Positions 34,233 through 44,277 of a stretch of DNA of 64,000 nt are shown one piece after another (positions within the stretch are counted from its first letter, which is position 1; every line of letters begins with the position of its first letter). The translations under genes were made by a program, and so were the position numbers. This DNA is from Bradyrhizobium lablabi. GTDB taxonomy: Bacteria > Pseudomonadota > Alphaproteobacteria > Rhizobiales > Xanthobacteraceae. The DNA lies in NCBI RefSeq assembly GCF_018129385.1, contig NZ_JAFCLN010000006.1, forward strand, positions 62,001 through 126,000. The letters run 5' to 3'. The notes beneath the pieces were generated by a model, which was not told the origin of the DNA, made no database searches, and was given only the letters and a program-made list of their open reading frames with translations.

Positions 34233-37163
34233 ATGGCTGACAATGTATTGCCGGTCGAGCGCAACATCATCACAATCCTTGCAGTCGACATGGTCGGCTC
34301 GACCCGCCACATTGCCGGGTGCGATCCAGAGGATGCCCAGTCCTTTCTCGACCTGTGGTACGAGCATATCCGCATAGCGGTCGAACGCGCCGGCGGGCTG
34401 ATCGTTCACTACGCCGGCGATGGCGGCATTGCGATGTTCGGCTGGCCGAGCTCGTTCGAGGACCATGCCGAGCGCGCCTGCCGGGCAGCCTGGGACATCA
34501 CGCAGACGACCGGAGCAATCGGGCCGCAGGGTGGTGATGTGTGCTTCCGCGTCGGCGTTCATAGCGGGCTCGTCGGACTGCGTCAGGCCCACCTCCAGGG
34601 ACGGTTTCGCTTCGACATCGCCGGCTCCACCGTGCACATCGCTGCCAAGCTGCAACAGAAGGCGAATCCCGGCGAAGCCGTCGTGAGTGCCGACGTCGTG
34701 AAGCTCTGTAGGTCCTCGCGACCGGTCGTGGCGGATTGCGATTCCTTGATCTCATCCGATGGCATCAGCGTGCCGGCCTTCATCCTGAACGAACGACCGA
34801 AAGACGCTGTCGACAACGATATTGCGCGCCGGTATCGACAACCGATCGTCAACCGAAGCGATGAACTTGCGGTCATTCGCGAGAATTTGCCGCGTCCCGG
34901 TGGTCCCAGCAGATCGATCGGTCTTGTCGGCGAGCCGGGGATCGGAAAGAGCCGCCTTGCTGCCGCCGCCGTCACCGACGCGATCGCGCTCGATACAAAG
35001 GTATTGGTGTTTCAGGGCGATGCGCAGAAGCGCACCACACCGTTCGCCGCCGTGCGCGCGCTGGTCGACGATCTTCTCGGTCAGAACGTCGCCGCATCGA
35101 GCGATCGCCTCCGGCTCGTTCTCGGCGGCCGCGGCCTCAATGAGGAAGACGTGCTCATTCTGGAGTCGCTGTTCTTTGCCCCTGGGCCGCGCGGAACAAG
35201 CCAGCCGCGCAATCGGACGGAAACCGAGATTGCACGGGCGCTGGTGAATGCCTGCCTCGCACTGGCGCCCTCAACCCGCCCGACCTTGCTACTGATCGAA
35301 GATCTTCAGCTGATCGACTCGGAGAGCCGACTGTTCCTGCAACTGCTCGCGCGCGCCCCCAAACCTGAACAGCCGATCTGTCTGCTGCTGACCGGGCGGC
35401 CCGAAGCGATCAACGAGGCGCGCGAAACGGCCGATACGCTGATCGTTCTGGAGCCTCTGACGCGGTCTCACATGGAGCACCTTGGCCGGCAGCTTTGGTC
35501 CGGCGGCGCGCCGCCGGCGGCTGTGCTCGCACATGCCATCGACCGCGCCGAGGGCGTGCCCTTCCTGCTGGAGGAATTCCTGCGTTCGATGGAAACATCA
35601 GAGACGGCGGCCGGGCAAAACCTTCCGCAAAGCGTGGAGTCGGTAATCCATGCGCGGCTACAGCGGTTGTCGCCAGGCGCCAAGACTCTGGCGCAGGCGC
35701 TCAGCCTGCTGGGTGAAAGCGTTGAGGTCGATCTTGCACGGGCCGTCCTCGATGCGGATCTGCCGATGCTGCTCAACGACCTGGCCGAGCTCGAGCGCTA
35801 CGCGTTCGTTCACCCGCTGGCCGGCAACTCGACGTCGTTCCGCCATCAGATCATTGCGGTTGCCTGCTCCGACACGCTGACCCGCGAGCGGCGCCAGAAG
35901 CTGCATCGCGCGGCCATCCGGGAAATCATCTTGCGGCATCCGAATCTCAGCGGGCGATATCAACAGCTGGCGTTTCATGCCGTCGGCGCCGGCGAGGATC
36001 CGATCGCGCTGGATTACCTCTGGAAGGCTGCCTTGGAAGCATTTCGTGGGTCGGCCGCGGTATCGCTCAATCTCATTTTCGATCAGGCGCTTCAGGTCAT
36101 GTCGCGCATGGGTGAGGCAGCGGAAAAAAAGTACGTCGATTTCGTTTTGATGGCGTTTGCCCCGATGCTGCAACTTGGCGAATTCAGGAAGATGAATGAG
36201 CATCTGCCGCGAACGATGGACTTGGCGCGTCGTCACGGGCTCCCGCATCAGGTTTGCAGCCTGCACTCCCAACTCGGAATGATCTGCTGGTTCGAGGGCC
36301 GCTACGAAGAAGGGCTTCGGCTGACCCGCGAGGGACTCCAAATGGCGAAGGCGCTCAAATCGCCGGGCCTGATTTTCGCCAATCAATTCATGATGGCCAA
36401 TGCGCTGCACGGCATGGGTCAAATCAAACAAGCCATCGAGGCGCTAAAGGAGTTGGATGCGTTCCTCACCGGAGACCTTGAAAACGCAAGACTCGGTTCA
36501 GTGGCCCTTCCCAAATCGCTGGTGCCCGCCTTCATGAGCTGGTTCATGAACGCAACTGGCGAGTATGCCGAAGCACTCGATCACGCCTCGCGTGCTCTCG
36601 AAATAGCCGTCCGTGCTCAGGATCCCTATTCGGAGGTACTGGCTCGCAATACGATGGGCCGAAACCTGCTGTTGTTGCGCCGTAACTCCGAGGCTGTGCA
36701 ATGCTTTGCCATTGCGCGTGAGCTGAGCGATCGCAATGGCTACGATGCGATCAAGGCGAATCTGACCGGCGCGGCGGCCGCGGCCCTTGCTCGCACTGGC
36801 GAAGCGCGGGCGGCGGTGCGGCTGGTCGAACAGTGTCTGCACGACGGATTTCATCGCCGAACCGGCCAGATGGAGGTTGGCTGGCTCTACGCCGGCTACG
36901 CCGAGGCGCTGGTCCGATGTGGCGAGCACGAACGTGCCGTTGAGGCGCTAGAGCGCGCGCTGGAAATCGCGCACGGCCTGAAGAATCCCTGGCTGCTGGC
37001 CGATTGCCTCGGCCTGAGCGCGCATCTGCTGACCGAGATCGAGCCCGGCCATCCCCGCATCGCCGCCGATCTGGCCGAGCAACGTGAGACCTGCCAGCGC
37101 TTTGGCGTCGCCGTCTGGACGATGGATCCGGCGCAGCCTACTGCTTTGGCGCAACATGCGTGA
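34233..37163 (+). CDS. Class III adenylate/guanylate cyclase with AAA ATPase and TPR domains
   Basis: A 976-residue multidomain protein. Residues about 10-190 form a class III nucleotide cyclase domain with both metal aspartates (Asp19 in LAVDMVGSTRH, Asp63 in YAGDGGIAMFG). About 205-480 is a STAND-type ATPase with Walker A at about 230-245 (GLVGEPGIGKSRLAAA) and a Walker-B-like LLLIEDLQLID. The C-terminal 450 residues are tetratricopeptide-like repeats. No HTH domain is seen, so the TPRs probably sense or bind a partner that gates cyclase activity. Its 3' end overlaps the convergent DyP-P450 gene by 26 bases, so antisense interference is possible. The region 33998-34232 before it holds no gene. 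Confidence 0.93.
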   Translation: MADNVLPVERNIITILAVDMVGSTRHIAGCDPEDAQSFLDLWYEHIRIAVERAGGLIVHYAGDGGIAMFGWPSSFEDHAERACRAAWDITQTTGAIGPQGGDVCFRVGVHSGLVGLRQAHLQGRFRFDIAGSTVHIAAKLQQKANPGEAVVSADVVKLCRSSRPVVADCDSLISSDGISVPAFILNERPKDAVDNDIARRYRQPIVNRSDELAVIRENLPRPGGPSRSIGLVGEPGIGKSRLAAAAVTDAIALDTKVLVFQGDAQKRTTPFAAVRALVDDLLGQNVAASSDRLRLVLGGRGLNEEDVLILESLFFAPGPRGTSQPRNRTETEIARALVNACLALAPSTRPTLLLIEDLQLIDSESRLFLQLLARAPKPEQPICLLLTGRPEAINEARETADTLIVLEPLTRSHMEHLGRQLWSGGAPPAAVLAHAIDRAEGVPFLLEEFLRSMETSETAAGQNLPQSVESVIHARLQRLSPGAKTLAQALSLLGESVEVDLARAVLDADLPMLLNDLAELERYAFVHPLAGNSTSFRHQIIAVACSDTLTRERRQKLHRAAIREIILRHPNLSGRYQQLAFHAVGAGEDPIALDYLWKAALEAFRGSAAVSLNLIFDQALQVMSRMGEAAEKKYVDFVLMAFAPMLQLGEFRKMNEHLPRTMDLARRHGLPHQVCSLHSQLGMICWFEGRYEEGLRLTREGLQMAKALKSPGLIFANQFMMANALHGMGQIKQAIEALKELDAFLTGDLENARLGSVALPKSLVPAFMSWFMNATGEYAEALDHASRALEIAVRAQDPYSEVLARNTMGRNLLLLRRNSEAVQCFAIARELSDRNGYDAIKANLTGAAAAALARTGEARAAVRLVEQCLHDGFHRRTGQMEVGWLYAGYAEALVRCGEHERAVEALERALEIAHGLKNPWLLADCLGLSAHLLTEIEPGHPRIAADLAEQRETCQRFGVAVWTMDPAQPTALAQHA

Positions 37164-40100
37164 AGCGGGCCGGAAGTCCGACTGCGACACCGACCAGCTT
37201 GACCGGCTCACCGGCAGCGCCCGCTATCCTGCGCAGACCCTTCAGCCGCCCCGCACTGAGCATGCATTCCCGCAGCACGGCCATTGACACGCGGTCGCGG
37301 CCCCAGCACTCGCGCTCGGATCCGCTCTCGTTGAAGAGCAGGTAATCCTTGATTTTGCGATTAGCCGGATCGAATGAAATCAGGTGCGGCTTTGGAAAGA
37401 CCCGCCCATCCAGATTGGCCGCTACGATCAGCGCTCCCACCCAGTCGCCCTGCTGGATGGTCGTGTCCCCTGGCAGCGGGGTGGTTCGCTCGCAATGGCG
37501 CATCCGGACGGCGAGATTGGGGTTGAGCCGTTCGGCCTCGTAGATCAGCCGCGCTACGCCGTCACCGCCAGGAAGTACCTTGAGCAGGGAAGCCAGATCG
37601 ATGCGGAGTTTGAACAGGGTGCCCATCACGGAAGCGAAGGTAAGCGGGATGGCGGCCAGACTGGTCCCGGCAATCTCGAGCAGAACGACGGAGACGTCCT
37701 TGTAATAGGCAGCCGACGCATCAGCTCCAAACGAACTGTAGAACCTGACGATATCGGCATCCTTTTCGATCTTGATGAACGCTTCAAGCAGTGTCTTTGG
37801 CTTGCCGACCGGGCCGGCGAGCCGCCGCAACGCCAGCAGTCCGTCGATGTGATTCAGCATCTCGGTAGCGGCCTGGCGCGTCACTACATGCAGCGGCGCC
37901 TGCGACTGGATATTGCCGACGAGGTCGGCAAGGACGAGCGTCGACCAGACCTGCATGGTGGCAAAACCCTGATCGTCCGGCCGCTCGCCCACCAGGGACG
38001 CCAGCCAGTCCGGCGGCAACTCACCGACATGCTGACGCGCGAACGGCAGCGATGCGGCAAGCTCGGTCAACCAGCGTGGCCCCGGCGTTCCATAGAGCTC
38101 GCAAAGCAAGGCATAGGTCGCCCGCGAGGCGAGATCGTGCACGAGATCTATACGCCGCGCCTGGGCGGTTCGCCGGATCGCCATGTCGAGCGCCTTGCAC
38201 ACGATGTTGCTCAGGACATCCTCGAGCTTCTGCCCGTCCTGCTCGTAACCCCGATAGAGCGCTAGCCAGGCTGCGTTGAGGATCGACTTGAGGCGATCCC
38301 GCGTTGGTCCGGTATCGACCGCGACCAGCATATCCTGTCCACGGGTGATCAAGCGTGCCGTATCGCGATACTGCTTGACGGAAAAGGCGAGCCGCCCCTC
38401 CTTGTCATCGTTCTTCAGAACTGCGGTGACATGCGCGTGCTGGCCGACAAAGCTGATGTGTTGTTGGCTGCCGTCAAGCGATGGCGGCAGCGGCACGCGG
38501 ACCACGGCGGCGGTCGAGGCGGCGAGTATCTGTGCGCTATAGCGCTGTAGCCGGTCCCGATCGAACAGCACCGACGTCAAAGCATCGGCCATGGTAAAGC
38601 CGCCAAAGGGAATTTCTTCTCGCTCCGGCTCGAAACGCTTCCCTTCCGAGATCAGCCTGATCGCCCCAATGCCTGGCGCGAAGAAGTAGTCGCCACCGCG
38701 CGTAATGACGAAACGCGGCATACGGGTGATCGGGGCGATCGCATTGGCTTCGAGGAAGCTGTCGCCAATGGTCCCGTCATGGGCGCCTGTCAGTGGGCAG
38801 CGCCCGAGTCCCGCCTGCCCAAGAAACTCGCCGCGGTTGATCCAATCCGCCTGGATTACCTCGAACTGGAGGTCGATACGCGAGTTCGCCGCAATGAAGA
38901 GCAATCCGCGTTTTTCATTGTCGACGGTTCCCTCTTGCAGAAGCGGGCCGCCATAGCTGATCCCCCGGCGCAGGATCCGGTGTCTTCGAACGTCATCGCG
39001 GCCGCCAATATCGCGCGGATTGGCACGGCGAATATGCGCCTGTAGCGGACATTTCGCGCCGCGCGGATCGTCCGCGGCATAGCGAAAATCGTTCAGGCTT
39101 GCTTCCAGATGTCCTGCGCGCGGGAGTTCTGGCGACAGAACGAGCGGAGTGCCGTCCTGCCAGCGTCCAACCATTTGCGCAGCGAGCGCATCCTGGCCCT
39201 CGCGATCGGGCCGATGATGCTGTAGGAAGGCCCGAAAGCCGGCGACGTCCTGCTCCAGCTTGCGAAAAACCAGAAACGTTGAACCCACGGTGAGTTTGCG
39301 GCTGATCGGCGCGCGCTGCTCCTCGTTATCCTCATCCAGCAGGCTGAGGAAAATTTCGCCCGGCGCGATCGGCGTCCAGGTGCCGTTGCGGCTCGCCGTT
39401 CCGCCACCCGGCGCGGTATCGCCAAGGCCAAGATCGATAAAGGGTTGGCTCAAGCCGTCGCGAAAACCGAAGTGCTCGACCCGCTCGTCGGTGTCGACCA
39501 TCTGACCGTGGTCGTTCACATGATATGGATCCTGACCGAGCTCAATATGAAGTATTTCGAGGCCGAGTGCGCGAAATATCAGCCGCAGCCAGAACCGGAG
39601 CAGGTCGCCGCGGTTGTCGACCGGATTGTTGAACGCCGCAACGTCCGAGCGCAGCGCCTTCCAGAACGATTCCTCGCGCGGAAGTTTGTCCGTGGCTGCG
39701 AAGCCGCCCGTGAAGTAACCGTGAATGCTCGGCAGTCCCAACTCGCCTTCCCAGTTTTCGGGGGCGCTTGGGCCGGTGTCGTGAAGTCGCTGGGCACGCG
39801 CAGCCATACCCTGCTTGAATGGATCGGGAAAGGACGCCAGCGTGACCTTGTCAAGCTTCAGCGCCTCGAGTCCCGAATAGGCGAACGCGATATTGATCGG
39901 CGTCGTATCGGCGGGAATGTCGGCGTCGGCATTCACATTGCACTCGGCTTCACCACGGATGACTCCCGCCTTCACCTGATTGCTCTGATTGGACATCGCC
40001 AGCGCGCATTGCCGCAACAATTCGTACAGGGCGACGATCGCCAGGGACGAACCGCCTTCGGACAGCCTGCCCAGGCCCTGACCCATCTCCTTGAGAAGCT

Positions 40101-40710
40101 CGGCGTAATTCTTGGGATCGCCGTAGAACTCCAGCCATCGCGAAAGCGGCTGCAAGTTCAGTCGCTGGTCCGCGTGAAGGTTGCGGACCCACGTGCTCAG
40201 ATTGCCCAGATCGATTTTCAGGGGTTCCGCAGCGGTCGCCGCCAAAGCACCTTTCGACCCGCTTGACGCCGCGATCCATCTGGTCAGGTTACCCAGCAGT
40301 GCGTTCTTGTCGGCCGATGCCAGGACCTTGAGCCAGTCGAGGAAGGCTTGAGCCGGATCGTCAGGCGACCGCGGCGAAGCATCCCCCGGCGGGATATCGG
40401 CAAGACGTTGATCGACGACACCCGCATTCGCAAACGAGGGCTGGGCGAAATCCAGCCAGAGGTCCCGTTCATTCCTCTTCTTGTCGTCGTCGTTGTCGGA
40501 TGTCGTCCTGGCCGCTGCCTCGATGCGTCTTATCGTTGCGTCGAACTCGGCTTGCGGAAGGATGCGGAAGAAAAAGAACAGCGACCAGTTGCGGGTCTTC
40601 GTCACTTTCTCGTTGTCGACTTCAAATTCAAACTTGGAGGCTCGCAACAAGTTGGCCTGTATGTCATACGCCTCCAAGGAGGCTGGGCCGGCTTTGCTGA
40701 CTTCAGTCAT
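37138..40710 (-). CDS. DyP-type peroxidase fused to a cytochrome P450 (two-heme protein)
   Basis: A 1190-residue protein. Residues about 1-330 are a poorly recognisable N-terminal extension. About 330-720 carries DyP peroxidase marks: catalytic Asp418 in GFRDG(LSQP), LVFRKLEQDVAGF (about 480-492), proximal heme ligand His559 in AHIRRANPRD, and FIAANSRIDLQFE. About 735-1175 is a P450: the MLVAVDTGPTRDRLKSIL region (C-helix-like, about 794-811), a degenerate I-helix with AGTS at 1014, ExxR at Glu1058-Arg1061, meander-like FPKPHLISFDPANR, and heme Cys1135 in ERECWG. Both heme sites look intact. Two oxygen/peroxide enzymes in one chain recall fungal dioxygenase-P450 fusions, which use a different peroxidase. 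The companion gene lies 11 bases upstream. Substrate unknown. Confidence 0.88.
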   Translation of the reverse strand: MTEVSKAGPASLEAYDIQANLLRASKFEFEVDNEKVTKTRNWSLFFFFRILPQAEFDATIRRIEAAARTTSDNDDDKKRNERDLWLDFAQPSFANAGVVDQRLADIPPGDASPRSPDDPAQAFLDWLKVLASADKNALLGNLTRWIAASSGSKGALAATAAEPLKIDLGNLSTWVRNLHADQRLNLQPLSRWLEFYGDPKNYAELLKEMGQGLGRLSEGGSSLAIVALYELLRQCALAMSNQSNQVKAGVIRGEAECNVNADADIPADTTPINIAFAYSGLEALKLDKVTLASFPDPFKQGMAARAQRLHDTGPSAPENWEGELGLPSIHGYFTGGFAATDKLPREESFWKALRSDVAAFNNPVDNRGDLLRFWLRLIFRALGLEILHIELGQDPYHVNDHGQMVDTDERVEHFGFRDGLSQPFIDLGLGDTAPGGGTASRNGTWTPIAPGEIFLSLLDEDNEEQRAPISRKLTVGSTFLVFRKLEQDVAGFRAFLQHHRPDREGQDALAAQMVGRWQDGTPLVLSPELPRAGHLEASLNDFRYAADDPRGAKCPLQAHIRRANPRDIGGRDDVRRHRILRRGISYGGPLLQEGTVDNEKRGLLFIAANSRIDLQFEVIQADWINRGEFLGQAGLGRCPLTGAHDGTIGDSFLEANAIAPITRMPRFVITRGGDYFFAPGIGAIRLISEGKRFEPEREEIPFGGFTMADALTSVLFDRDRLQRYSAQILAASTAAVVRVPLPPSLDGSQQHISFVGQHAHVTAVLKNDDKEGRLAFSVKQYRDTARLITRGQDMLVAVDTGPTRDRLKSILNAAWLALYRGYEQDGQKLEDVLSNIVCKALDMAIRRTAQARRIDLVHDLASRATYALLCELYGTPGPRWLTELAASLPFARQHVGELPPDWLASLVGERPDDQGFATMQVWSTLVLADLVGNIQSQAPLHVVTRQAATEMLNHIDGLLALRRLAGPVGKPKTLLEAFIKIEKDADIVRFYSSFGADASAAYYKDVSVVLLEIAGTSLAAIPLTFASVMGTLFKLRIDLASLLKVLPGGDGVARLIYEAERLNPNLAVRMRHCERTTPLPGDTTIQQGDWVGALIVAANLDGRVFPKPHLISFDPANRKIKDYLLFNESGSERECWGRDRVSMAVLRECMLSAGRLKGLRRIAGAAGEPVKLVGVAVGLPARFTHVAPKQ

Positions 40711-40721
40711 CTGTCCCGCCT

Positions 40722-41531
40722 TTATTTGCTGGTCTTGAAAACGCCTCCCGCCGTCGGGAAGTCACTGGCGCGCTGCTGGTTTTCGCGCAGAAATTCGTCA
40801 AATAATTCGTCGATCGAGCCAACGCGCTGCCCCGGCGCCGGCCGCACCCGCGTCACGAACGCGTCGAAGCGTCGCTTGAAATCTTCAAGCTGCTTGATGC
40901 GGACCACCGAAAGATTGGAATATGGCGCGTAAAACAAGTTCGTATTGATTTGATATCTTCGAACCCACAGCCAGAAGCGCTCGAAATTGACCGACGTGGG
41001 ATAGCCTTCGCAATTCTCGAACACACGGTCGAAGTCGCTGCCGATAAACTTTGCAATCTCTCGCATATAGACCTTCAGATCGCCGTCGAATTCGACGAGC
41101 GTGAGCAGAAAAGTGCGCAAGTCGCCCTGCGGCATCGTGCGCGTCTCGGCCGCGTAGTCGTCGATCGGCCTGGGCACACGACCGCCGCCCAATGTCTTCG
41201 GCAGGTCGGGATCGCTCTCGTACTCGACCTCCGAAAGACGGGAATGGAGCAGATATTGCTCAGGCCGGATCAGGATCAGGCGCCCGAAATGTATCGCCGG
41301 TATCCTGCTAAGTTCGGTCGGCAGTCCACGCCGGTGCCGGTCGGCAAGATTGTCGATTACCGCGACCAAACGCTCTTCATAGGTGCGCCGCTCCGTTGGC
41401 ACGGTGCCCTTCTTGACGGGCGCGAGAACCGCGATCTCGGTGATCCCCCCGACTGTCTTGGACATTGCCCAGTTCAGTTGCTTGCGCAACGCCCCGGAAA
41501 CGGCGGCCGCCTGCGGTGCTCGGCTATCCAT
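40722..41531 (-). CDS. Unrecognised companion of the DyP-P450 fusion
   Basis: A 269-residue soluble protein without signal peptide or membrane segment. Features seen: an early beta-strand-rich part (ITEIAVLAPVKKGTV), IPAIHFGRLILIRPEQYLL (His-Phe pair), LRTFLLTLVEFDGDLKVYM, FDRVFENCEGYPTSVNFERF, and a Phe/Tyr/Arg-rich helical C-terminus (KRRFDAFVTRVRP). The IHFxRxxxI and CxGYP pattern is like a ferredoxin-fold protein sometimes seen with heme peroxidases, but I cannot name the family. It is the first gene of a two-gene operon with the fusion (11-base gap). A role as partner or substrate-delivery protein is inferred only. Confidence 0.75.
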   Translation of the reverse strand: MDSRAPQAAAVSGALRKQLNWAMSKTVGGITEIAVLAPVKKGTVPTERRTYEERLVAVIDNLADRHRRGLPTELSRIPAIHFGRLILIRPEQYLLHSRLSEVEYESDPDLPKTLGGGRVPRPIDDYAAETRTMPQGDLRTFLLTLVEFDGDLKVYMREIAKFIGSDFDRVFENCEGYPTSVNFERFWLWVRRYQINTNLFYAPYSNLSVVRIKQLEDFKRRFDAFVTRVRPAPGQRVGSIDELFDEFLRENQQRASDFPTAGGVFKTSK

Positions 41532-41778
41532 TCTGCCCTCGACGCTGTTGATCGATGCTATGGCCTATCCAGAGTGGCACTGAATCGAAAACGGCGCCAG
41601 CGTCACTTCGCGAAGCACGATTTGAATGCCGCCGGATCGAAAACAGAAGGCGGCCATATTGGAAACTACTCGAATGTTGAGGACTGAAGTCAACCTGAAG
41701 TTATTGTAACTGATAGTATTTTCTCAAAAACCGACATCGGCCGCGCCTCGTTATTTCCGCTTTGAGCCGTGAGTGGAC

Positions 41779-42984
41779 TTAAGCCGGTATTTGCACGAGC
41801 GAGTGCAAAGCTCGCACCGCTTCCTCCCGGCGCTCTACCGGCACAAACAGACTGACCGAATGGGGCGACAGAACGTAGTTGTCAGCGGCAATCCCGTGCT
41901 GGCCGAGAACCTGCAACGCCCTAAACGGCAAGTCGGACGAAGCGCCGCCGAAACAGGTCAGGCTTACCGAGCTCGATGCTTCACGCTGCCGGCGCAATTC
42001 CTTGGCCCCTTCCAGCGCGCGCAACAGCGCATCGAGCCACTCCCCGTCGCACGTCAGGACCATGCTGGTCGTCCCGGCGGTGAAATGTGACGCCAGCAGT
42101 TGCGGCCATGACAGGCTGTGCCGTTGCAAAAGTTGGGCGAACTTTTCAAAACCTTGATTTAGATCAACGGAATCGATCTCCACGTGCTCGATGCGCGCGA
42201 TCGAATTGACAGCCAGAACCTTCCCGCTTTCCATGCCCGCGACCTCCTTCGTCACCCGCGTGCTGTGCTCGCCTCCGCCCCACTGCTTCAGGACCAGCGG
42301 CACATTTTGATTTTGCGCCAGCTCTACGCTGCGAAAGTGCAGGACCTTCGCGCCCCAGAAACACATCTCGGACAGCGCCGCGAAATCGACCTGGCGGAGG
42401 GATCTTGCATCGCGCACGATGCGCGGATCCGCCGAGCAGATACCGTCAACCTCCTTGATGATCTCGCAGCGTTCGGCCTTCAGGGCCGCAGCCATCGCCA
42501 CCGCCGTGGTATCGCTGCCACCGCGGCCAAGCGTGGTGATTTCCTTTGTGGTGGGATTGACGCCCTGGAATCCCGCCAGCACCACAACGCGCCCGCGATC
42601 GAGTTCCTCGCGGACGCGAACAGGCCGCACATCCGCAATGCGTGCGGCGGAATGGGAGGCGTCGGTCATCACGCCGGCCTGGCTGCCGGTGAAGCTGATG
42701 GCGGGCACACCGAGATCGGCCAGCGCCATGCTCATCAGGGACATGCTGATGCGCTCGCCGGTCGTGAGCAGCATGTCGAGCTCGCGGCGATTGGGACGGG
42801 GGCTGACTTGATACGCCATCTCGATCAACTGGTCGGTAGTCTTGCCCATGGCGGAGACGACCACCACGACGCGCTGGCCTTGGCCATGCAGATCGGCAAG
42901 CTTCCCGGCAACCGAGCGGACCTTCGCCGGTGTTTCCAGGCAGGCGCCGCCATATTTCTGCACGATGATGGGGTCGTTGCGCAT
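41779..42984 (-). CDS. Aspartokinase-family protein (paralogue in an amino-sugar cluster)
   Basis: A 401-residue amino-acid-kinase-fold protein. N-terminal [13 protein letters not shown] replaces the usual KFGGTSV start of aspartokinases, but [26 protein letters not shown] and [21 protein letters not shown] (core [11 protein letters not shown]) are retained, as are [17 protein letters not shown] features. C-terminal ACT-like regulatory region about 270-400. Aspartokinase phosphorylates aspartate for lysine, threonine and methionine synthesis. It lies seven bases downstream of nagA, an odd partner, so a different substrate is possible. The ATG at 42984 is chosen because the frame upstream overlaps nagA. 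The 247 bases before 41779 are intergenic. Confidence 0.82.
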   Translation of the reverse strand: MRNDPIIVQKYGGACLETPAKVRSVAGKLADLHGQGQRVVVVVSAMGKTTDQLIEMAYQVSPRPNRRELDMLLTTGERISMSLMSMALADLGVPAISFTGSQAGVMTDASHSAARIADVRPVRVREELDRGRVVVLAGFQGVNPTTKEITTLGRGGSDTTAVAMAAALKAERCEIIKEVDGICSADPRIVRDARSLRQVDFAALSEMCFWGAKVLHFRSVELAQNQNVPLVLKQWGGGEHSTRVTKEVAGMESGKVLAVNSIARIEHVEIDSVDLNQGFEKFAQLLQRHSLSWPQLLASHFTAGTTSMVLTCDGEWLDALLRALEGAKELRRQREASSSVSLTCFGGASSDLPFRALQVLGQHGIAADNYVLSPHSVSLFVPVERREEAVRALHSLVQIPA

Positions 42985-42991
42985 CTCTGCC

Positions 42992-44161
42992 TCAGTGCAA
43001 AGCTCCGCTCGTCTCGCATATCGCGCCGATGCCAGCCACCCAGGTGTCGACGACTTCGAAGTTTGCGTTGAAGGCGACGAGGTCGGCGCGATAGCCGGGC
43101 GCGATCCGGCCAAGCTCGGAATCAAGGCCGAGAAAGGCTGCCGGAGTCCGCGAGGCCATCATGAGCGCATCGGCGAGCGGGACCTCGAGAAGGGCGGTCG
43201 CGTTGCGCACGGCCTCGATCATGGTGAGGTGAGCCCCCGCGAGCGTGCCGTCGGGACCGGTCAGACGGTTTTCATGCAAGGTGATTTGTCTGCCCTGCAA
43301 CGTGAATTTCGTTTCATTGGTCCCCACCAGGGGCATGGCGTCGGTGACCAGCATCAACCGGTCGCGGCCCTTGCAGCGCAGCGCGATCCGCAAACTGGCC
43401 GGATCGACATGGATGCCGTCGCAGATGATGCCGGCAAACAGCCTGTTGTCGTCAAGCGCGGCCCCCACCAGCCCCGGCTCGCGCGCGCTGAGCTGCGACA
43501 TGGCATTGAACAGATGGGTCACGCCGGAGACGCCGCGATCGGCGGCCTGCGCGGTCTCGGCCGATGTGGCCTCGCTATGACCGGCGGAGAGGTGCAGTCC
43601 GGCGCCGATCAACTCGTCGATCATGGCGACGGGCACGCATTCCGGCGCCAGGGTAACCAGCGAGCGGCCGCACCGGCCAAAGCTCTTGATGGCGGAAAGA
43701 TCGCGGCCATTGGGCACGCGTATTTCGGACTCGGGGTGAATGCCCTTGCGCGACCGGTTCAGCGCCGGCCCTTCGAGATGAAAACCGAGCACGCCGGGAA
43801 TTCCTGGGGATGCCCGGGCGACGTTGGCCAATTGCTCGATAATTTCGGTCCGGTCCGTGATCAGCGTCGGCAGGCAGCCCGTGGTGCCGGTGCGCCGGTG
43901 CGCCTCGACAATGCGCCGCACGCCGGCCTCCGTCGGCTGGTCGTTGAGAAGAACGCCGCCTCCTCCGTTCACCTGAACGTCGATAAATCCCGGGGCAAGG
44001 ATCACATCGGCAGGAAGCTGAACAGTCGCGCCGGCTGCCGGCTCACCGAAGCTGACGCTCTCGATCCGGCCTTGCGAAATCCTGATCGCGCCGGGACCGC
44101 GCATGTCACTGCCATCGAAGATGCGCTGCGCCGCAATCGTCAGTGAAATGGAATGGCCCAT
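42992..44161 (-). CDS. nagA: N-acetylglucosamine-6-phosphate deacetylase
   Basis: A 389-residue amidohydrolase. Marks: [18 protein letters not shown] (metal/substrate entry of the TIM barrel), [18 protein letters not shown] (Glu metal ligand), LSAGHSEAT and [16 protein letters not shown] (His ligands and substrate loop), [21 protein letters not shown] with the catalytic Asp. It removes acetate from GlcNAc-6-P giving GlcN-6-P. It is divergent, with a 116-base gap, to the kinase-murQ-SIS operon that would supply and use this pathway. Confidence 0.95.
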   Translation of the reverse strand: MGHSISLTIAAQRIFDGSDMRGPGAIRISQGRIESVSFGEPAAGATVQLPADVILAPGFIDVQVNGGGGVLLNDQPTEAGVRRIVEAHRRTGTTGCLPTLITDRTEIIEQLANVARASPGIPGVLGFHLEGPALNRSRKGIHPESEIRVPNGRDLSAIKSFGRCGRSLVTLAPECVPVAMIDELIGAGLHLSAGHSEATSAETAQAADRGVSGVTHLFNAMSQLSAREPGLVGAALDDNRLFAGIICDGIHVDPASLRIALRCKGRDRLMLVTDAMPLVGTNETKFTLQGRQITLHENRLTGPDGTLAGAHLTMIEAVRNATALLEVPLADALMMASRTPAAFLGLDSELGRIAPGYRADLVAFNANFEVVDTWVAGIGAICETSGALH

Positions 44162-44277
44162 CAGCGTTCATCCGGCCGCTGCGTCACGAACTGTTGAGAC
44201 TGGTGTCGTAGATTGGACCATATGTATTCAAGGTGGCGCTGAAAGGACCCGGAAAGCAACCCTCGCGTTAACATCCG

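Noticed and set aside
39445..40266. 273-codon plus-strand frame inside the DyP-P450 gene
   Set aside because: Antisense shadow of the real gene; no recognisable domain.
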